From contig QFQY01000013.1 in NCBI GenBank assembly GCA_003248805.1, positions 27,134 to 91,133 of the forward strand: a stretch of DNA of 64,000 bases, written 5' to 3'. A model generated the notes under the pieces. That model did not search any database. It saw only the letters and a program-made list of their open reading frames with translations, and was not told the DNA's origin. This stretch comes from Chelatococcus sp. (GTDB lineage Bacteria > Pseudomonadota > Alphaproteobacteria > Rhizobiales > Beijerinckiaceae). Shown one piece after another: positions 25,483 through 35,219 of this stretch. The position numbers and the translations under genes were made by a program. The first letter of the stretch is position 1. Each line of letters begins with the position of its first letter.

Positions 25483-26400
25483 GTGTCCGCCTCCTCATCG
25501 CTACAGCCGGAGCCGGCCCGCGCGCGTCTGGCCGCGATCGGGCTGATCTGCGCGGCCGTCGCCCTGTTCGCCGTGCTGGACTGCAGCGCGAAGTGGCTCT
25601 CGGGCCATGTCAACCCCTTGCAGGTGGTGTTCGCGCGCTATGCCGGCAGCATGGTCTTCGTGCTGGCGCTGATGAACCCCGTGACCATGCCGGGCGTCTT
25701 CCGGACGAAGCGGCCCGGCCTGCAGATGCTGCGCTCGCTGCTCCTGCTCGGCGCCACGGTGATGAACTTCATCGCGCTCAAATACCTGCAACTCGCCGAG
25801 ACGGTCTCGATCATGTTCGCGACGCCGCTCGTCGTCGCGCTCGCCTCGGGGCCGCTGCTCGGCGAATGGCCGGGGCCGCGCCGGCTGGTGGCGATCTGCA
25901 TCGGCTTCCTGGGCGTTCTCGTCATCACCCGGCCGGGCTTCGGCGCCATGCATCCCGCCGCGACCCTGTGCGTGTTCGGGACGCTCTGCTACTCGTTCTA
26001 TTCGCTGACGACGCGCATGCTCGCCGCCCATGATCCGCCCGAGACGACGATGATCTATTCCGGCGTCGCCGGCACGGCGGCGATGATCCCGATCATCCCC
26101 TTCGTCTGGACCGCGCCGGATTCGGCACTGACATGGGGGCTGCTCGTGGCCACGGGCGCGCTCGGCGGCTTCGGGCACTGGCTCCTGATCCTCGCCCATC
26201 GTCTGGCGCCGGCGACCGTGCTGGCGCCCTTCATCTACTCGCAGATCGTCTGGATGATCCTGCTCGGCTGGCTCGTCTTCGACCAGCTTCCCGATGGCTG
26301 GACCTTCGCGGGCGCGAGCGTCGTCATCGCCTCGGGGCTCTACCTGCTCTATCGCGAGCGGGTGCGGAAGAAGCCCGAGGTCTCGGCGGGGCTGCGGTAA
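25483..26400 (+). CDS. DMT/EamA family transporter
   Basis: 305-residue inner-membrane protein with about ten hydrophobic helices arranged as two EamA halves (about 15-145 and 155-290), as in RhaT/YdcZ-type metabolite exporters. It carries LFAVLDCSAKWLS in helix 1, FARY, the ALKYLQLAETVSIMFATPL segment of the first half and FIYSQIVWMILLGWLVFDQLP in the second. The GTG at 25483 is chosen; the ATG 14 bp upstream is in a different frame. The substrate is unknown, usually an amino acid or other small metabolite. Confidence 0.87.
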   Translation: MSASSSLQPEPARARLAAIGLICAAVALFAVLDCSAKWLSGHVNPLQVVFARYAGSMVFVLALMNPVTMPGVFRTKRPGLQMLRSLLLLGATVMNFIALKYLQLAETVSIMFATPLVVALASGPLLGEWPGPRRLVAICIGFLGVLVITRPGFGAMHPAATLCVFGTLCYSFYSLTTRMLAAHDPPETTMIYSGVAGTAAMIPIIPFVWTAPDSALTWGLLVATGALGGFGHWLLILAHRLAPATVLAPFIYSQIVWMILLGWLVFDQLPDGWTFAGASVVIASGLYLLYRERVRKKPEVSAGLR

Positions 26401-26481
26401 GGCGACGTTCCACCGCCGGGCTGCCGCGAACGTGGCGACGGTCTCGGAGGGATCGCCGACGCCTCCAACAGAAGCGAGGGG

Positions 26482-26504
26482 GCAGCGGGCGCCTGACCCG
26501 CTGC
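26482..26504. terminator. Hairpin between convergent DMT and kup genes
   Basis: Perfect 8-bp stem GCAGCGGG / CCCGCTGC with a 7-nt loop, 22 bp from the kup stop. No T tract on either side, so it is a 3'-end hairpin rather than a classical terminator. Confidence 0.45.
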
Positions 26505-26526
26505 CTGCCGGGTACTCCAGCCTGCC

Positions 26527-28482
26527 TCAGATCGTGACCTGCGTGCCGACCTCGACGACGCGGCCGGTCGGGATCTGGAAGAAGCTCGTGGCGTCCGTCG
26601 CGCCCTTGCTCAGGCTGATATAGAGATTGTCCTGCCAGATCGGCATGCCGGAGTTCGGCGACGGCTTGATCGAACGGCGCGACAGGAAGAACGAGGTCGA
26701 CATGATGTCGAACTTGAAGCCCTGCTTGCGCAGCATGGCGAGGCTCTTCGGCACGTTCGGGCTCTCCATGTAGCCGTAGACCATGTCGACCCGCCAGAAG
26801 TCGTCGGTGACGCGCGAGAGCTTCACGCGCTCCTCCTCGGCGACGCGCGGCGTGTCGGCGGAGCGCACCGTCAGGATGACGTTGCGCTCGTGCAGGACCT
26901 TGTTGTGCTTCAGGTTGTGCAGGAGCGAGGCCGGCGCCGTCTCCGGGTCGCTGGTCAGGAAGACCGCCATGCCCTTGACCCGCACGGGCGGGCTCTTGGA
27001 GAGCATGCCGACGAGTTCCAGCAGCGGCACGTCGGTCTTGCGCGTCTTGTCGAACAGGATCTTGGTGCCGCGCACCCAGGTCCACATCAGCACGACGAGC
27101 CCGATGGCGAGCAGCACCGGCACATAGCCGCCATGGAACAGCTTGAGCATGTTGGCCGAAAAGAAGGCCATGTCGACGACGACGAAAGGAAGGATCAGCG
27201 CGCCCGCCGCGAACCAGCTCCAGCCCCAGGCGCGGTGGATCACGATGAAGGCCAGCAGCGAGCTGACCACCATCGTGCCGAAGACCGAGATCCCATAGGC
27301 GTGGGAGAGGTTGGACGAGGAGCGGAAGGTCCAGACCAGGATCAGCACCACGACCAGCAGCAGCAGGTTGATGCGCGGGATGTAGATCTGCCCCGAGGTG
27401 TGCTCGGAGGTGTGACGGATGTCCATGCGCGGCAGCAGGCCGAGCTGGATCGCCTGCCGCGTCAGCGAGAAGGCGCCGGTGATCACCGCCTGGCTCGCGA
27501 TGATGGTCGCGAGCGTCGCCATCACCACGAAGGGCAACAGCAGCCCGTCCGGCGCGAGCCGGTAGAACGGATTGTCGATCGCGGTCGGGTCGGCGAGGAT
27601 CAGCGCGCCCTGCCCGAGATAGTTGAGCCACAGCGCCGGGAAGACGAGGTAGAGCCAGGCGCTGCGGATCGGCCCGCGGCCGAAATGGCCCATATCGGCG
27701 TAGAGCGCCTCGGCGCCCGTCACCGCCAGGCAGACCGAGCCGAGAACGGCGAGGGAGACGCCGGCATGGTCGTAGAAGAAGCGCAGGGCGTAATACGGGT
27801 TGATCGAGGCGAAGACGCCGAGATCGTCGGCGATATGATAGATGCCGAGCCCCGCCAGCGTCAGGAACCAGATCAGCATGGCCGGGCCGAAGAAGTTCGC
27901 CATCTTCTGCGTGCCGCTGCTCTGGACGAGGAAGAGCGCGAGCAGGATCGCGGAGGAGATCGTCAGCACGTAGTCGTCGAGCGCCGGCGTGACGAGCTTG
28001 ATGCCCTCGATCGCCGACAGCACCGATATGGCCGGGGTAATCACCGTGTCGCCGTAGAAGAGGGCCGCGCCGAACATGCCGAGGAAAAGCACGGCGCGTC
28101 CGCGCGAGCGGCCGAAGCCGCGCTGGGCCAGCGCGACGAGGGTCAGGATGCCGCCCTCGCCATTGTTGTCGGCGCGCATGAGCAGCACGACATATTTCAG
28201 CGTGACGACGACGAGCAGCGACCAGAGGATCAGCGAGAGCACGCCGATGACCGTCTCGCGCGCCACCGGCATGGCGCCGTTGTCGGTCGCCGCCAGAATG
28301 GTCTCGCGCAAGGCGTAGAGCGGGCTCGTGCCGATGTCGCCATAGACGACGCCGAGCGCGCCGAGCGCGAGCGCGGCATAGCTCGCATGCGCGTGCGCGC
28401 CACCGGCCCCCGGCGGCTCCTCCTGGCCGAAGCGGGAATCCTCCGCCTGGACGGTCGGGGGATTCGGCTGGTCATGCCCCAT
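26527..28482 (-). CDS. kup: Kup/KUP-type potassium uptake protein
   Basis: 651-residue inner-membrane K+:H+ symporter with about 12 transmembrane helices in the first 450 residues and a soluble C-terminal domain. GALGVVYGDIGTSPLYALRE (about 41-60) is the family signature, with MRADNNGEGGI, FYGDTVITPAISVLSA and ALYADMGHFG also diagnostic. A His-rich, Ala-rich 30-residue cytosolic N-tail precedes helix 1. It stands alone, with its own upstream region of about 100 bp before ispG's stop. The hairpin at 26482 lies beyond its end. Confidence 0.96.
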   Translation of the reverse strand: MGHDQPNPPTVQAEDSRFGQEEPPGAGGAHAHASYAALALGALGVVYGDIGTSPLYALRETILAATDNGAMPVARETVIGVLSLILWSLLVVVTLKYVVLLMRADNNGEGGILTLVALAQRGFGRSRGRAVLFLGMFGAALFYGDTVITPAISVLSAIEGIKLVTPALDDYVLTISSAILLALFLVQSSGTQKMANFFGPAMLIWFLTLAGLGIYHIADDLGVFASINPYYALRFFYDHAGVSLAVLGSVCLAVTGAEALYADMGHFGRGPIRSAWLYLVFPALWLNYLGQGALILADPTAIDNPFYRLAPDGLLLPFVVMATLATIIASQAVITGAFSLTRQAIQLGLLPRMDIRHTSEHTSGQIYIPRINLLLLVVVLILVWTFRSSSNLSHAYGISVFGTMVVSSLLAFIVIHRAWGWSWFAAGALILPFVVVDMAFFSANMLKLFHGGYVPVLLAIGLVVLMWTWVRGTKILFDKTRKTDVPLLELVGMLSKSPPVRVKGMAVFLTSDPETAPASLLHNLKHNKVLHERNVILTVRSADTPRVAEEERVKLSRVTDDFWRVDMVYGYMESPNVPKSLAMLRKQGFKFDIMSTSFFLSRRSIKPSPNSGMPIWQDNLYISLSKGATDATSFFQIPTGRVVEVGTQVTI

Positions 28483-28586
28483 CGAGGGTCTCCGCGGGTG
28501 CTGCCGGGCAGCGAAAGGCCGGGGCCTCTAGCACAGCCTCGGCGGTAGGCAAAGACGCCTGCATGCGGCCCCCGACAGGTCAGAGG

Positions 28587-29861
<1,275 letters not shown>

Positions 29862-29874
29862 CGGGATTGCTCTG

Positions 29875-30441
29875 TCAGGGACGCGCGTCGCGGCAGTGCT
29901 CGCATGTGCCGACGATCTCGACGACCTGATGCTGGGGCGTGAACTGCCGGGCCCGGGTGACGCTGGCGAGCGCCTCCTTCATCGCGGCCGAGGAATCCTC
30001 GTCGACGCCGCCGCAGCGCTCGCAGATCAGGAAGGCGACCACCTCGTCGGCTCCATGCCCGTGCAGGCAGGCGATATAGGCGTTGCGGGACGAGAGGCGA
30101 TGCACGAAGCCCTGCTCGACCAGGAAGTCGAGCGCCCGGTAGATCGAGATCGGGGCGAGCCTGCGCCCGTCCGCCGGGGAAATCCGGTCCGCGAGGTCGT
30201 AGGCGCCGACCGGCCGGTGGTCGGCATGCAGCGCCTCGAGCGCGCGGCGCCTGATCGGCGTCAGGCGCAGGCCGCGCTCGCGGCACAGGCGCTCGGCGCG
30301 GGCCAGCGCTTCGTCGGCGCCGTGGCGATGCTCGTGTGCGTGGCGACAGCCGGCCGCATGGGGGGCGTGGTCGGCGTGACCCTCGTCGCCGTGACCGGGA
30401 TGGCTCGCCTGCGCCTGGGATCGGAGCTGCATTCTCGTCAT
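29875..30441 (-). CDS. zur: Fur-family zinc uptake regulator (Zur-like) with His-rich N-terminus
   Basis: 188 residues from the ATG at 30441 (an ATG nine bases downstream is possible; the open frame runs far upstream but is not family-like). The first 40 residues are a His-rich segment (HPGHGDEGHADH..., RHAHEHRHG). Then comes a winged helix (RGLRLTPIRRRALEAL, APISIYRALDFL) and a metal-binding dimer domain with two CxxC pairs (CERC, CEHC) for structural zinc. Zur is favoured over Fur by the CxxC spacing and the short HRLSSRNAYIAC. Targets are likely znuABC-type genes elsewhere; none are in this window. Confidence 0.85.
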   Translation of the reverse strand: MTRMQLRSQAQASHPGHGDEGHADHAPHAAGCRHAHEHRHGADEALARAERLCRERGLRLTPIRRRALEALHADHRPVGAYDLADRISPADGRRLAPISIYRALDFLVEQGFVHRLSSRNAYIACLHGHGADEVVAFLICERCGGVDEDSSAAMKEALASVTRARQFTPQHQVVEIVGTCEHCRDARP

Positions 30442-30563
30442 GTTGCGTTGCGGTGGGACATCGGGCAACGTGCCGCCCCGGCTCGCTCCCGGGGTCGCAG
30501 CCCTTTTTCTCTCGGCTCCGAACCTAAGCACTTTCTCGCCGATTGTCAGGAGCCCAGACGCTG

Positions 30564-30758
30564 ATGTTTCGCAAGGACCGCACAGCCGCGAACACGGGTC
30601 CGACCTCGGGCATCGGCCTCGCCTGTGCGCGGGCGCTCGCGGCCGAAGGCGCCGACCTCGCGATCGACGGCATCCTGCCGCCGGCCGAGGCCATGGACGC
30701 GGCGACGGCGAGCACCGGGGCGACGCTGCCGATGGACGGCGGCTGGGCGGCCGAATGA
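30564..30758 (+). pseudogene. Internally deleted 3-hydroxybutyrate dehydrogenase (bdhA) remnant
   Basis: A 64-residue open frame starting at the ATG at 30564, after AGGAG at 30548. Its first 37 residues match the N-terminus of D-3-hydroxybutyrate dehydrogenase (SDR glycine motif TSGIGLACARALAAEGAD). Its last 15 or so match the C-terminus (TGATLPMDGGWAAE). The middle of the protein, including the Ser, Tyr and Lys catalytic residues, is missing, yet the frame is kept. Substitutions in the glycine motif (ANTGPTSG) point to decay. The stop overlaps the patatin ATG as ATGA. The product cannot be an enzyme; it may persist only as a leader coupling translation to the lipase gene. Confidence 0.75.
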
Positions 30759-31819
30759 CCGGCCGGCGCACAGCCCCGGTCGTCGCGGGGCTCGCCGGGC
30801 CCAAGGCGGAGAAGGTCGTCTCGCTGGCTCTGCAGGGCGGCGGCGCGCATGGCGCCTTCACCTGGGGCGTGCTCGACGCGATCCTCGAGGACGGCCGGCT
30901 GGCGATCGAGGCGCTGACGGGCACCAGCGCCGGCGCGATGAACGCGGTGGTGCTGAGCGAGGGCTGGAACGAGGGCGGGGCCGACGGCGCCCGGGCCAAG
31001 CTCGAAACCTTCTGGCGCGCGATCAGCGTCGATGGCAAATTCGGCTCCTCAGAGCGCTCGCTGCTCGACATCATGCTCGGCGCCTGGAAGAGCGACGTGA
31101 CGCCGCCGGGGCTGCTCTGGTTCGAGCTGTTCTCCAAGGTCGCGAGCCCCTACGACGTCAATCCTCTCAACATCAATCCATTGCGCGCGGTCATCGCCGA
31201 CCTGATCGATTTCGAGAAGGTGAGGGCCTGCCATGCCGTGAAGCTGTTCATCGCGGCGACCAATGTGCGCAGCGGCAAGATCCGGGTGTTCGAGGGGCGG
31301 GAGCTGACGGCCGACCATCTGATGGCGTCCGCCTGCCTGCCCATGCTGTTCCAGGCCGTCGAGATCGACGGCGAGGCCTATTGGGACGGCGGCTATATGG
31401 GCAATCCGGCGTTGTTTCCCTTGTTCTACGAGGCACGCTGCGACGACGTCGTGCTGGTCCAGATCAATCCGATCGAGCGGCGCGAACTGCCGACCGACGC
31501 GCGCGCGATCCAGGACCGGCTGAACGAGATCACCTTCAACGCCTCGCTGCTGCGCGAGCTGCGCGCCATCGACTTCGTCAATCGCCTGGTCGATTCCGGC
31601 AAGCTGCCCCGCGACGAATACAAGCGCGTGCTCATGCATCGGATCGACGGCGGCCCGCCGCTGGCCGAGCTGACCTCGTCCTCGCGGCTGAACTCGGACT
31701 GGGACTTCCTGCTGCGGCTGCGCGACATCGGCCGCAACGCGGCGAGGCGCTGGCTCAAGCGCAATTACGACGCGATCGGCAAGGTCGCGACACTCGACCT
31801 CAAGGCGGCGTTCTCGTAG
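30755..31819 (+). CDS. Patatin-like phospholipase family protein
   Basis: 354 residues from the ATG at 30755, overlapping the bdhA remnant by four bases. Glycine-rich oxyanion loop LQGGGAHGAF (about 26-35), nucleophile Ser58 in GTSAG and Asp211 in DGGYMG form the patatin catalytic dyad. No signal peptide, so it is cytosolic or membrane-associated. In many rhizobia a patatin gene of this kind follows bdhA, suggesting a link to intracellular polyhydroxybutyrate or lipid turnover (inference). The longer in-frame extension to 30440 is rejected. Confidence 0.88.
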   Translation: MTGRRTAPVVAGLAGPKAEKVVSLALQGGGAHGAFTWGVLDAILEDGRLAIEALTGTSAGAMNAVVLSEGWNEGGADGARAKLETFWRAISVDGKFGSSERSLLDIMLGAWKSDVTPPGLLWFELFSKVASPYDVNPLNINPLRAVIADLIDFEKVRACHAVKLFIAATNVRSGKIRVFEGRELTADHLMASACLPMLFQAVEIDGEAYWDGGYMGNPALFPLFYEARCDDVVLVQINPIERRELPTDARAIQDRLNEITFNASLLRELRAIDFVNRLVDSGKLPRDEYKRVLMHRIDGGPPLAELTSSSRLNSDWDFLLRLRDIGRNAARRWLKRNYDAIGKVATLDLKAAFS

Positions 31820-31897
31820 AGAACCCGCGCAAAGGCCGTCGGCACAAGGCGGCGCACCTTCTTTAGACCCTTGCCGATCCCAGGACGGAAAGACGCC

Positions 31898-32311
31898 ATG
31901 ACCAAGCTGATCGTCACCGCCGGCCCCTACAGCTTCGAGGGCCGGCTCGAGCTCGATGCCGCGCCGAAGACCTGCGCGGCGTTCCTTCGCCACATGCCCT
32001 TCGAGAGCAAGTTCGTGCATGTGCGCTGGAGCGGCGAGGGCGTCTGGATGCCGCTCGGCGAACTCGATTTCGGCGTGGGCTACGAGAACCACACCAGCTA
32101 TCCGGCTCCCGGCCAGATCATCCTCTATCCGGGCGGCATCAGCGAGACCGAGATCCTGCTGGCCTATGGCGGGGTGCATTTCGCCAGCAAGATGGGTCAG
32201 CTCGCCGGCAACCACTTCATCACCCTGACCTCCGGGCTGGAGAACCTCTACGCGCTCGGCCGCAAGACCCTGTGGGACGGCGCGCAGGACGTGCGCATCG
32301 CGCTGGCCTGA
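31898..32311 (+). CDS. DUF3830 family protein (cyclophilin-like fold)
   Basis: 137 residues resembling DUF3830 proteins: YSFEGRLELDAAPKTCAAFL at the N-terminus, HVRWSGEGVWMPLG, a central NHTSYPAPGQIILYPGGISETEILLAYG block and a C-terminal GRKTLWDGAQ. The fold is cyclophilin-like, with no proven activity. Such proteins are often found with amidohydrolases and catabolic operons. AGGACGGAAAG precedes the ATG at 31898; an in-frame ATG at 31871 adds nine residues. It may be transcribed with the patatin gene (78-bp gap). Confidence 0.78.
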   Translation: MTKLIVTAGPYSFEGRLELDAAPKTCAAFLRHMPFESKFVHVRWSGEGVWMPLGELDFGVGYENHTSYPAPGQIILYPGGISETEILLAYGGVHFASKMGQLAGNHFITLTSGLENLYALGRKTLWDGAQDVRIALA

Positions 32312-32332
32312 GGCTTCTCCAACGCCCTTCGA

Positions 32333-34096
32333 TCAGCCGCCCGCGTCGGCCAGAGGCGGGCGAGCCTGGCTCGCCGCGTCCGAGGCCTGGCACAGGGCGA
32401 GCATGGCGCGGGCGATCTCGGCCTCGCCCATGATCGTCATCGTCGCGCCGCACTTCGTCAGGTGGGCGACCTCGGCGTCGGAATGGGCGCGTGCGACGAT
32501 CGGCAGCGTCGGGTTGTCGCGTCGGGCCTGTTCGCAGACCTGCCCGGCCTCGAAGCTGCCCGGGATCGCGACGAAGAGGCGCTTGGCGCGGCCAAGCCCC
32601 GAGGCCGCGAGCACCTCGCCGTCGGCGGCGTTGCCGACCAGCGTCTCGGCGCCGTCGCGCTCGGCGAGCGTCAGCGCTTCCGAGCGATCCTCGATGACGA
32701 GCACCTTCTCGCCACGCGCGATCAGTCCGGCGCCCAGCAGGCTGCCGACGCGGCCATAGCCCACGACCACCATGTGCTCCGACAGCTCGGTCGGAACGAC
32801 GGCGAGCTTGGTTTCCTCGCTCGCGGGAGAGGCGGCGCCCTCGGCGGTTGCGCCGGCTTCGGCGGCGGGCCTGGGCTTCGCCGCGGGCAGTTCGCCCGCG
32901 AAACGGTCGACGAGCGCGAAGAGAACCGGGTTCAGCAGGATCGAGAGGATCGCGCCCGCGAGGACGAGATCGCGCCCTTCCGCCGGCAGGATCGCCAGCG
33001 AGACGCCGAGACCCGCCAGAATGAAGGAGAACTCGCCGATCTGCGCCAGCGAGGCGGAGATCGTCAGGGCCACCGTGTTCGAGCGGCCGAAGGCGCGCAC
33101 GATCAGCCAGGCGCCGACCGATTTGCCGATCAGGATGATCGCCAGCGTGCCGAGGAGCGGGAGCGGCGCGCGCAGCAGGATGCCGGGGTCGAACAGCATG
33201 CCGACCGAGACGAAGAACAGCACCGCGAAGGCGTCGCGCAGCGGCAGGGTCTCTTCGGCCGCGCGCTGGCTGAGCGGGGACTCGTTCAGGATCATGCCGG
33301 CGAAGAAGGCGCCGAGCGCGAAGGAGACGCCGAACAGGCTCGCGGCGATGTAGGCGACGCCGAGCGCCACCGCCAGCACGGCGAGGCGGAAGAGCTCGCG
33401 CGAGCCGGTATGGGCGACCCAGTGCAGCACCCAGGGGATGAGGCGGCGCCCGACGACGAGGATGAGGCCGAGGAAGCCGACGAGCTTCAGCAGCGTCAGG
33501 CCGAGGACGCCCCAGACACCGAAGTCGAACTGCGTGGCGAGCGGGGCCGGGACGCCTGGCCGCGCTCCACCGTTCAGCACGTCGGCCAGCACCGGCAGCA
33601 GCACGAGCGCCAGGACCATCGCCATGTCCTCGACGATGAGCCAGCCGACGGCGATGCGCCCGCGTTCGGTCTGGACGAGCCGGCGTTCCTGCATCGCCCG
33701 CAGCAGCACGACCGTGCTCGCCGTCGAGAGGGCGAGACCGAAGACCGCGCCCGAGATCCAGCTCCAGCCGAGGAGGAGGCCGAGGCCGAGGCCCAGCAAG
33801 GTCGCGATCGAGATCTGGACGAGCGCTCCCGGCACGGCGATGGCTTTTACCGAGAGCAGGTCCTTCAGGGAGAAGTGCAGGCCGACGCCGAACATCAGCA
33901 GAATGACGCCGACCTCCGCCAACTCGTTGGCGAGGTTCTGGTCGGCGACGAAACCCGGAGTGAAGGGGCCGACGGCGACGCCGGCGACCAGATAACCGAC
34001 AAGGGGCGATATCCGGAGTTTCTGGGCGAGTGCCCCGAAAACGAAGGCAAGGCCAAGGCCCGCGACGAGAATGGCGATCAACGGGCCGTGATGCAT
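32333..34096 (-). CDS. ybaL: YbaL-type cation:proton antiporter (CPA2) with TrkA-N domain
   Basis: 587 residues from the ATG at 34096 (MHHGPLIAILVAG, as in E. coli YbaL); a GTG 15 bases earlier is rejected on that basis. Some 12 transmembrane helices (about 5-390) contain LGYLxAG-like PLVGYLVAGVAVGPFTPGF, ELAEVGVILLMFGVGLHFS and FFVSVGMLFDPG. A charged Ala-rich linker (about 400-430) leads to a Rossmann RCK/TrkA-N domain (VVVGYGRVGSLLG, about 440 onward). It probably exchanges K+ or Na+ for H+ and is gated by a nucleotide. No KefG/F-type partner is adjacent, although an unlinked quinone oxidoreductase lies at 24235. Confidence 0.92.
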   Translation of the reverse strand: MHHGPLIAILVAGLGLAFVFGALAQKLRISPLVGYLVAGVAVGPFTPGFVADQNLANELAEVGVILLMFGVGLHFSLKDLLSVKAIAVPGALVQISIATLLGLGLGLLLGWSWISGAVFGLALSTASTVVLLRAMQERRLVQTERGRIAVGWLIVEDMAMVLALVLLPVLADVLNGGARPGVPAPLATQFDFGVWGVLGLTLLKLVGFLGLILVVGRRLIPWVLHWVAHTGSRELFRLAVLAVALGVAYIAASLFGVSFALGAFFAGMILNESPLSQRAAEETLPLRDAFAVLFFVSVGMLFDPGILLRAPLPLLGTLAIILIGKSVGAWLIVRAFGRSNTVALTISASLAQIGEFSFILAGLGVSLAILPAEGRDLVLAGAILSILLNPVLFALVDRFAGELPAAKPRPAAEAGATAEGAASPASEETKLAVVPTELSEHMVVVGYGRVGSLLGAGLIARGEKVLVIEDRSEALTLAERDGAETLVGNAADGEVLAASGLGRAKRLFVAIPGSFEAGQVCEQARRDNPTLPIVARAHSDAEVAHLTKCGATMTIMGEAEIARAMLALCQASDAASQARPPLADAGG

Positions 34097-34295
34097 CGGT
34101 CTCCCAGACACGCGCAGGTTGAAATAGCGGTGCGTCCAACGATGGAGACCATGCCGGTTGCACCGCCGGAATTCAACCGCCGGTGCATAGCATCTGGACT
34201 TTCGTCCTACGCAGAATGGATGGCGCGACTGTGGATCGACGCCGTTAAGAACCGATTAAGTCATCGGCCTTGCGCGAGGCCGTCCCACGCCTCGG

Positions 34296-34616
34296 TCACG
34301 CCTTCGGCTTCTCCAGAAGGATCCGGCCCTGCTTCTCGACGCCGAGCTTCAGCTTCTCGGCGAAGACCGCGAGCATCCAGGGCAACATGACCTCGATGCG
34401 CACATGCGCATCCTCGACGCTGACCCGGCCATTCACGGTATGGCCGAGGGCGGCGACGCCGAAATGCAGCGTGTCGCCTTCCCAGCGCTCCTCCGCCAGC
34501 TGCATGCCGACCGTTCCGAGCCGGTCACGGACGCGGTCCATGCCGTCGCGCAGTCGCGCCAGCGTCGCCTCGCGGCCGAGGTCCTGGGAGATCGTAATGG
34601 TGACTGGTCGCTTCAT
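34296..34616 (-). CDS. Polyhydroxyalkanoic acid system family protein
   Basis: 106 residues beginning MKRPVTITISQDLGREAT, matching the small PHA-system family (PHA_gran_rgn). It has an alpha/beta fold with alternating strands (GMQLAEERWEGDTLHFGVAALGHTVNGRV) and a C-terminal GRILLEKPKA. It is cytosolic and often found near polyhydroxyalkanoate genes or granules; function not established. The ATG at 34616 is chosen over an upstream in-frame ATG (34646) because the family starts here. The nearby patatin and bdhA remnant also point to PHB metabolism in this region. Confidence 0.8.
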   Translation of the reverse strand: MKRPVTITISQDLGREATLARLRDGMDRVRDRLGTVGMQLAEERWEGDTLHFGVAALGHTVNGRVSVEDAHVRIEVMLPWMLAVFAEKLKLGVEKQGRILLEKPKA

Positions 34617-34704
34617 CGCTTTTGCCCGGAAATCGATGCCGAGCATCGCATATGGCGGTGGATGGCGGGCTTTGCCAGAAATTCCGCCGGCATCCGCTGT
34701 CGCG

Positions 34705-34785
34705 TCTGGTCAAGCAGGTCTGGTTAAGCAGGTCTTGCGAGCAGGCGGCGCGGCTCGCCCCATCCCGGAACGCTCCGGGACGGGG
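34705..34785. repeat. 14-bp tandem repeat followed by a 12-bp-stem hairpin
   Basis: TCTGGTCAAGCAGG (34705-34718) is repeated at 34719-34732 with one change. At 34758-34785 a hairpin has 12-bp arms (CCCCATCCCGGA / TCCGGGACGGGG, one mismatch) and a 4-nt loop. It lies between the PHA-system gene and the small protein at 34812. No T tract. Its function is unknown. Confidence 0.6.
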
Positions 34786-34811
34786 TGGGAACGAACCATG
34801 TGCGAATCAGG

Positions 34812-35039
34812 TCAGGCCGCCTGTTCGCCGAGCGTTCTGTCGCTCAGCGTCCGGTGCCCGCGATGGGTCACGCGCCAGGCGTCGCCATCGACTTCGACGA
34901 GCCCGCGCCGCTCGAGGTTCTGCAGCATGGAGTCGTCGAAAATGAAGTGGCGGGTCCGTTCCTCGATGCTTTCGAGGGCGATCCATTCGGGATCGGACAT
35001 GATGCAGGGATGCGCGATCTGGAGGTGCTGAACGTGCAT
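34812..35039 (-). CDS. Small conserved-looking hypothetical protein
   Basis: 75 residues, no signal peptide or membrane segment. The start is well supported by GGGAGAGATCC directly before the ATG. Its second half (LERRGLVEVDGDAWRVTHRGHRTL) looks like the end of a winged-helix domain with a beta-hairpin wing, but the protein is too short to be a classical regulator. I do not recognise a family. It is divergent from the DUF883-like gene at 35220 and may share the stress-type control region. Confidence 0.65.
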   Translation of the reverse strand: MHVQHLQIAHPCIMSDPEWIALESIEERTRHFIFDDSMLQNLERRGLVEVDGDAWRVTHRGHRTLSDRTLGEQAA

Positions 35040-35154
35040 GGATCTCTCCCTATCGGTGCGGGTTTCTGCGTGAATCGACTATCCACCGTGAATTTGGCCA
35101 TCGCGTGACGCGAAGCAGGCAAAACGGATGCGGGATGTTTCTAGGGCCCCGGCC

Positions 35155-35180
35155 GGAACCCGCGCCCGGCATGCCTCGTT
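35155..35180 (+). promoter_or_regulatory. EcfG-type (general stress sigma) promoter candidate
   Basis: GGAAC at 35155-35159 and CGTT at 35177-35180 are separated by 17 nt, matching the alphaproteobacterial EcfG consensus GGAAC-N16-17-CGTT. It lies 39 nt upstream of the ATG at 35220, a suitable distance. Confidence 0.65.
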
Positions 35181-35219
35181 CACTGAGCACCCAGGCATCA
35201 ACATACGGAGCGATCCGCC

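Noticed and set aside
26890..28548. A 552-codon frame antisense to kup
   Set aside because: No hydrophobic or family pattern; His/Asp/Arg-rich antisense composition. kup on the other strand is unambiguous.
34097..34111. GTG start for the YbaL-type antiporter at 34111
   Set aside because: The homologue's N-terminus (MHH...PLI) matches the ATG at 34096.
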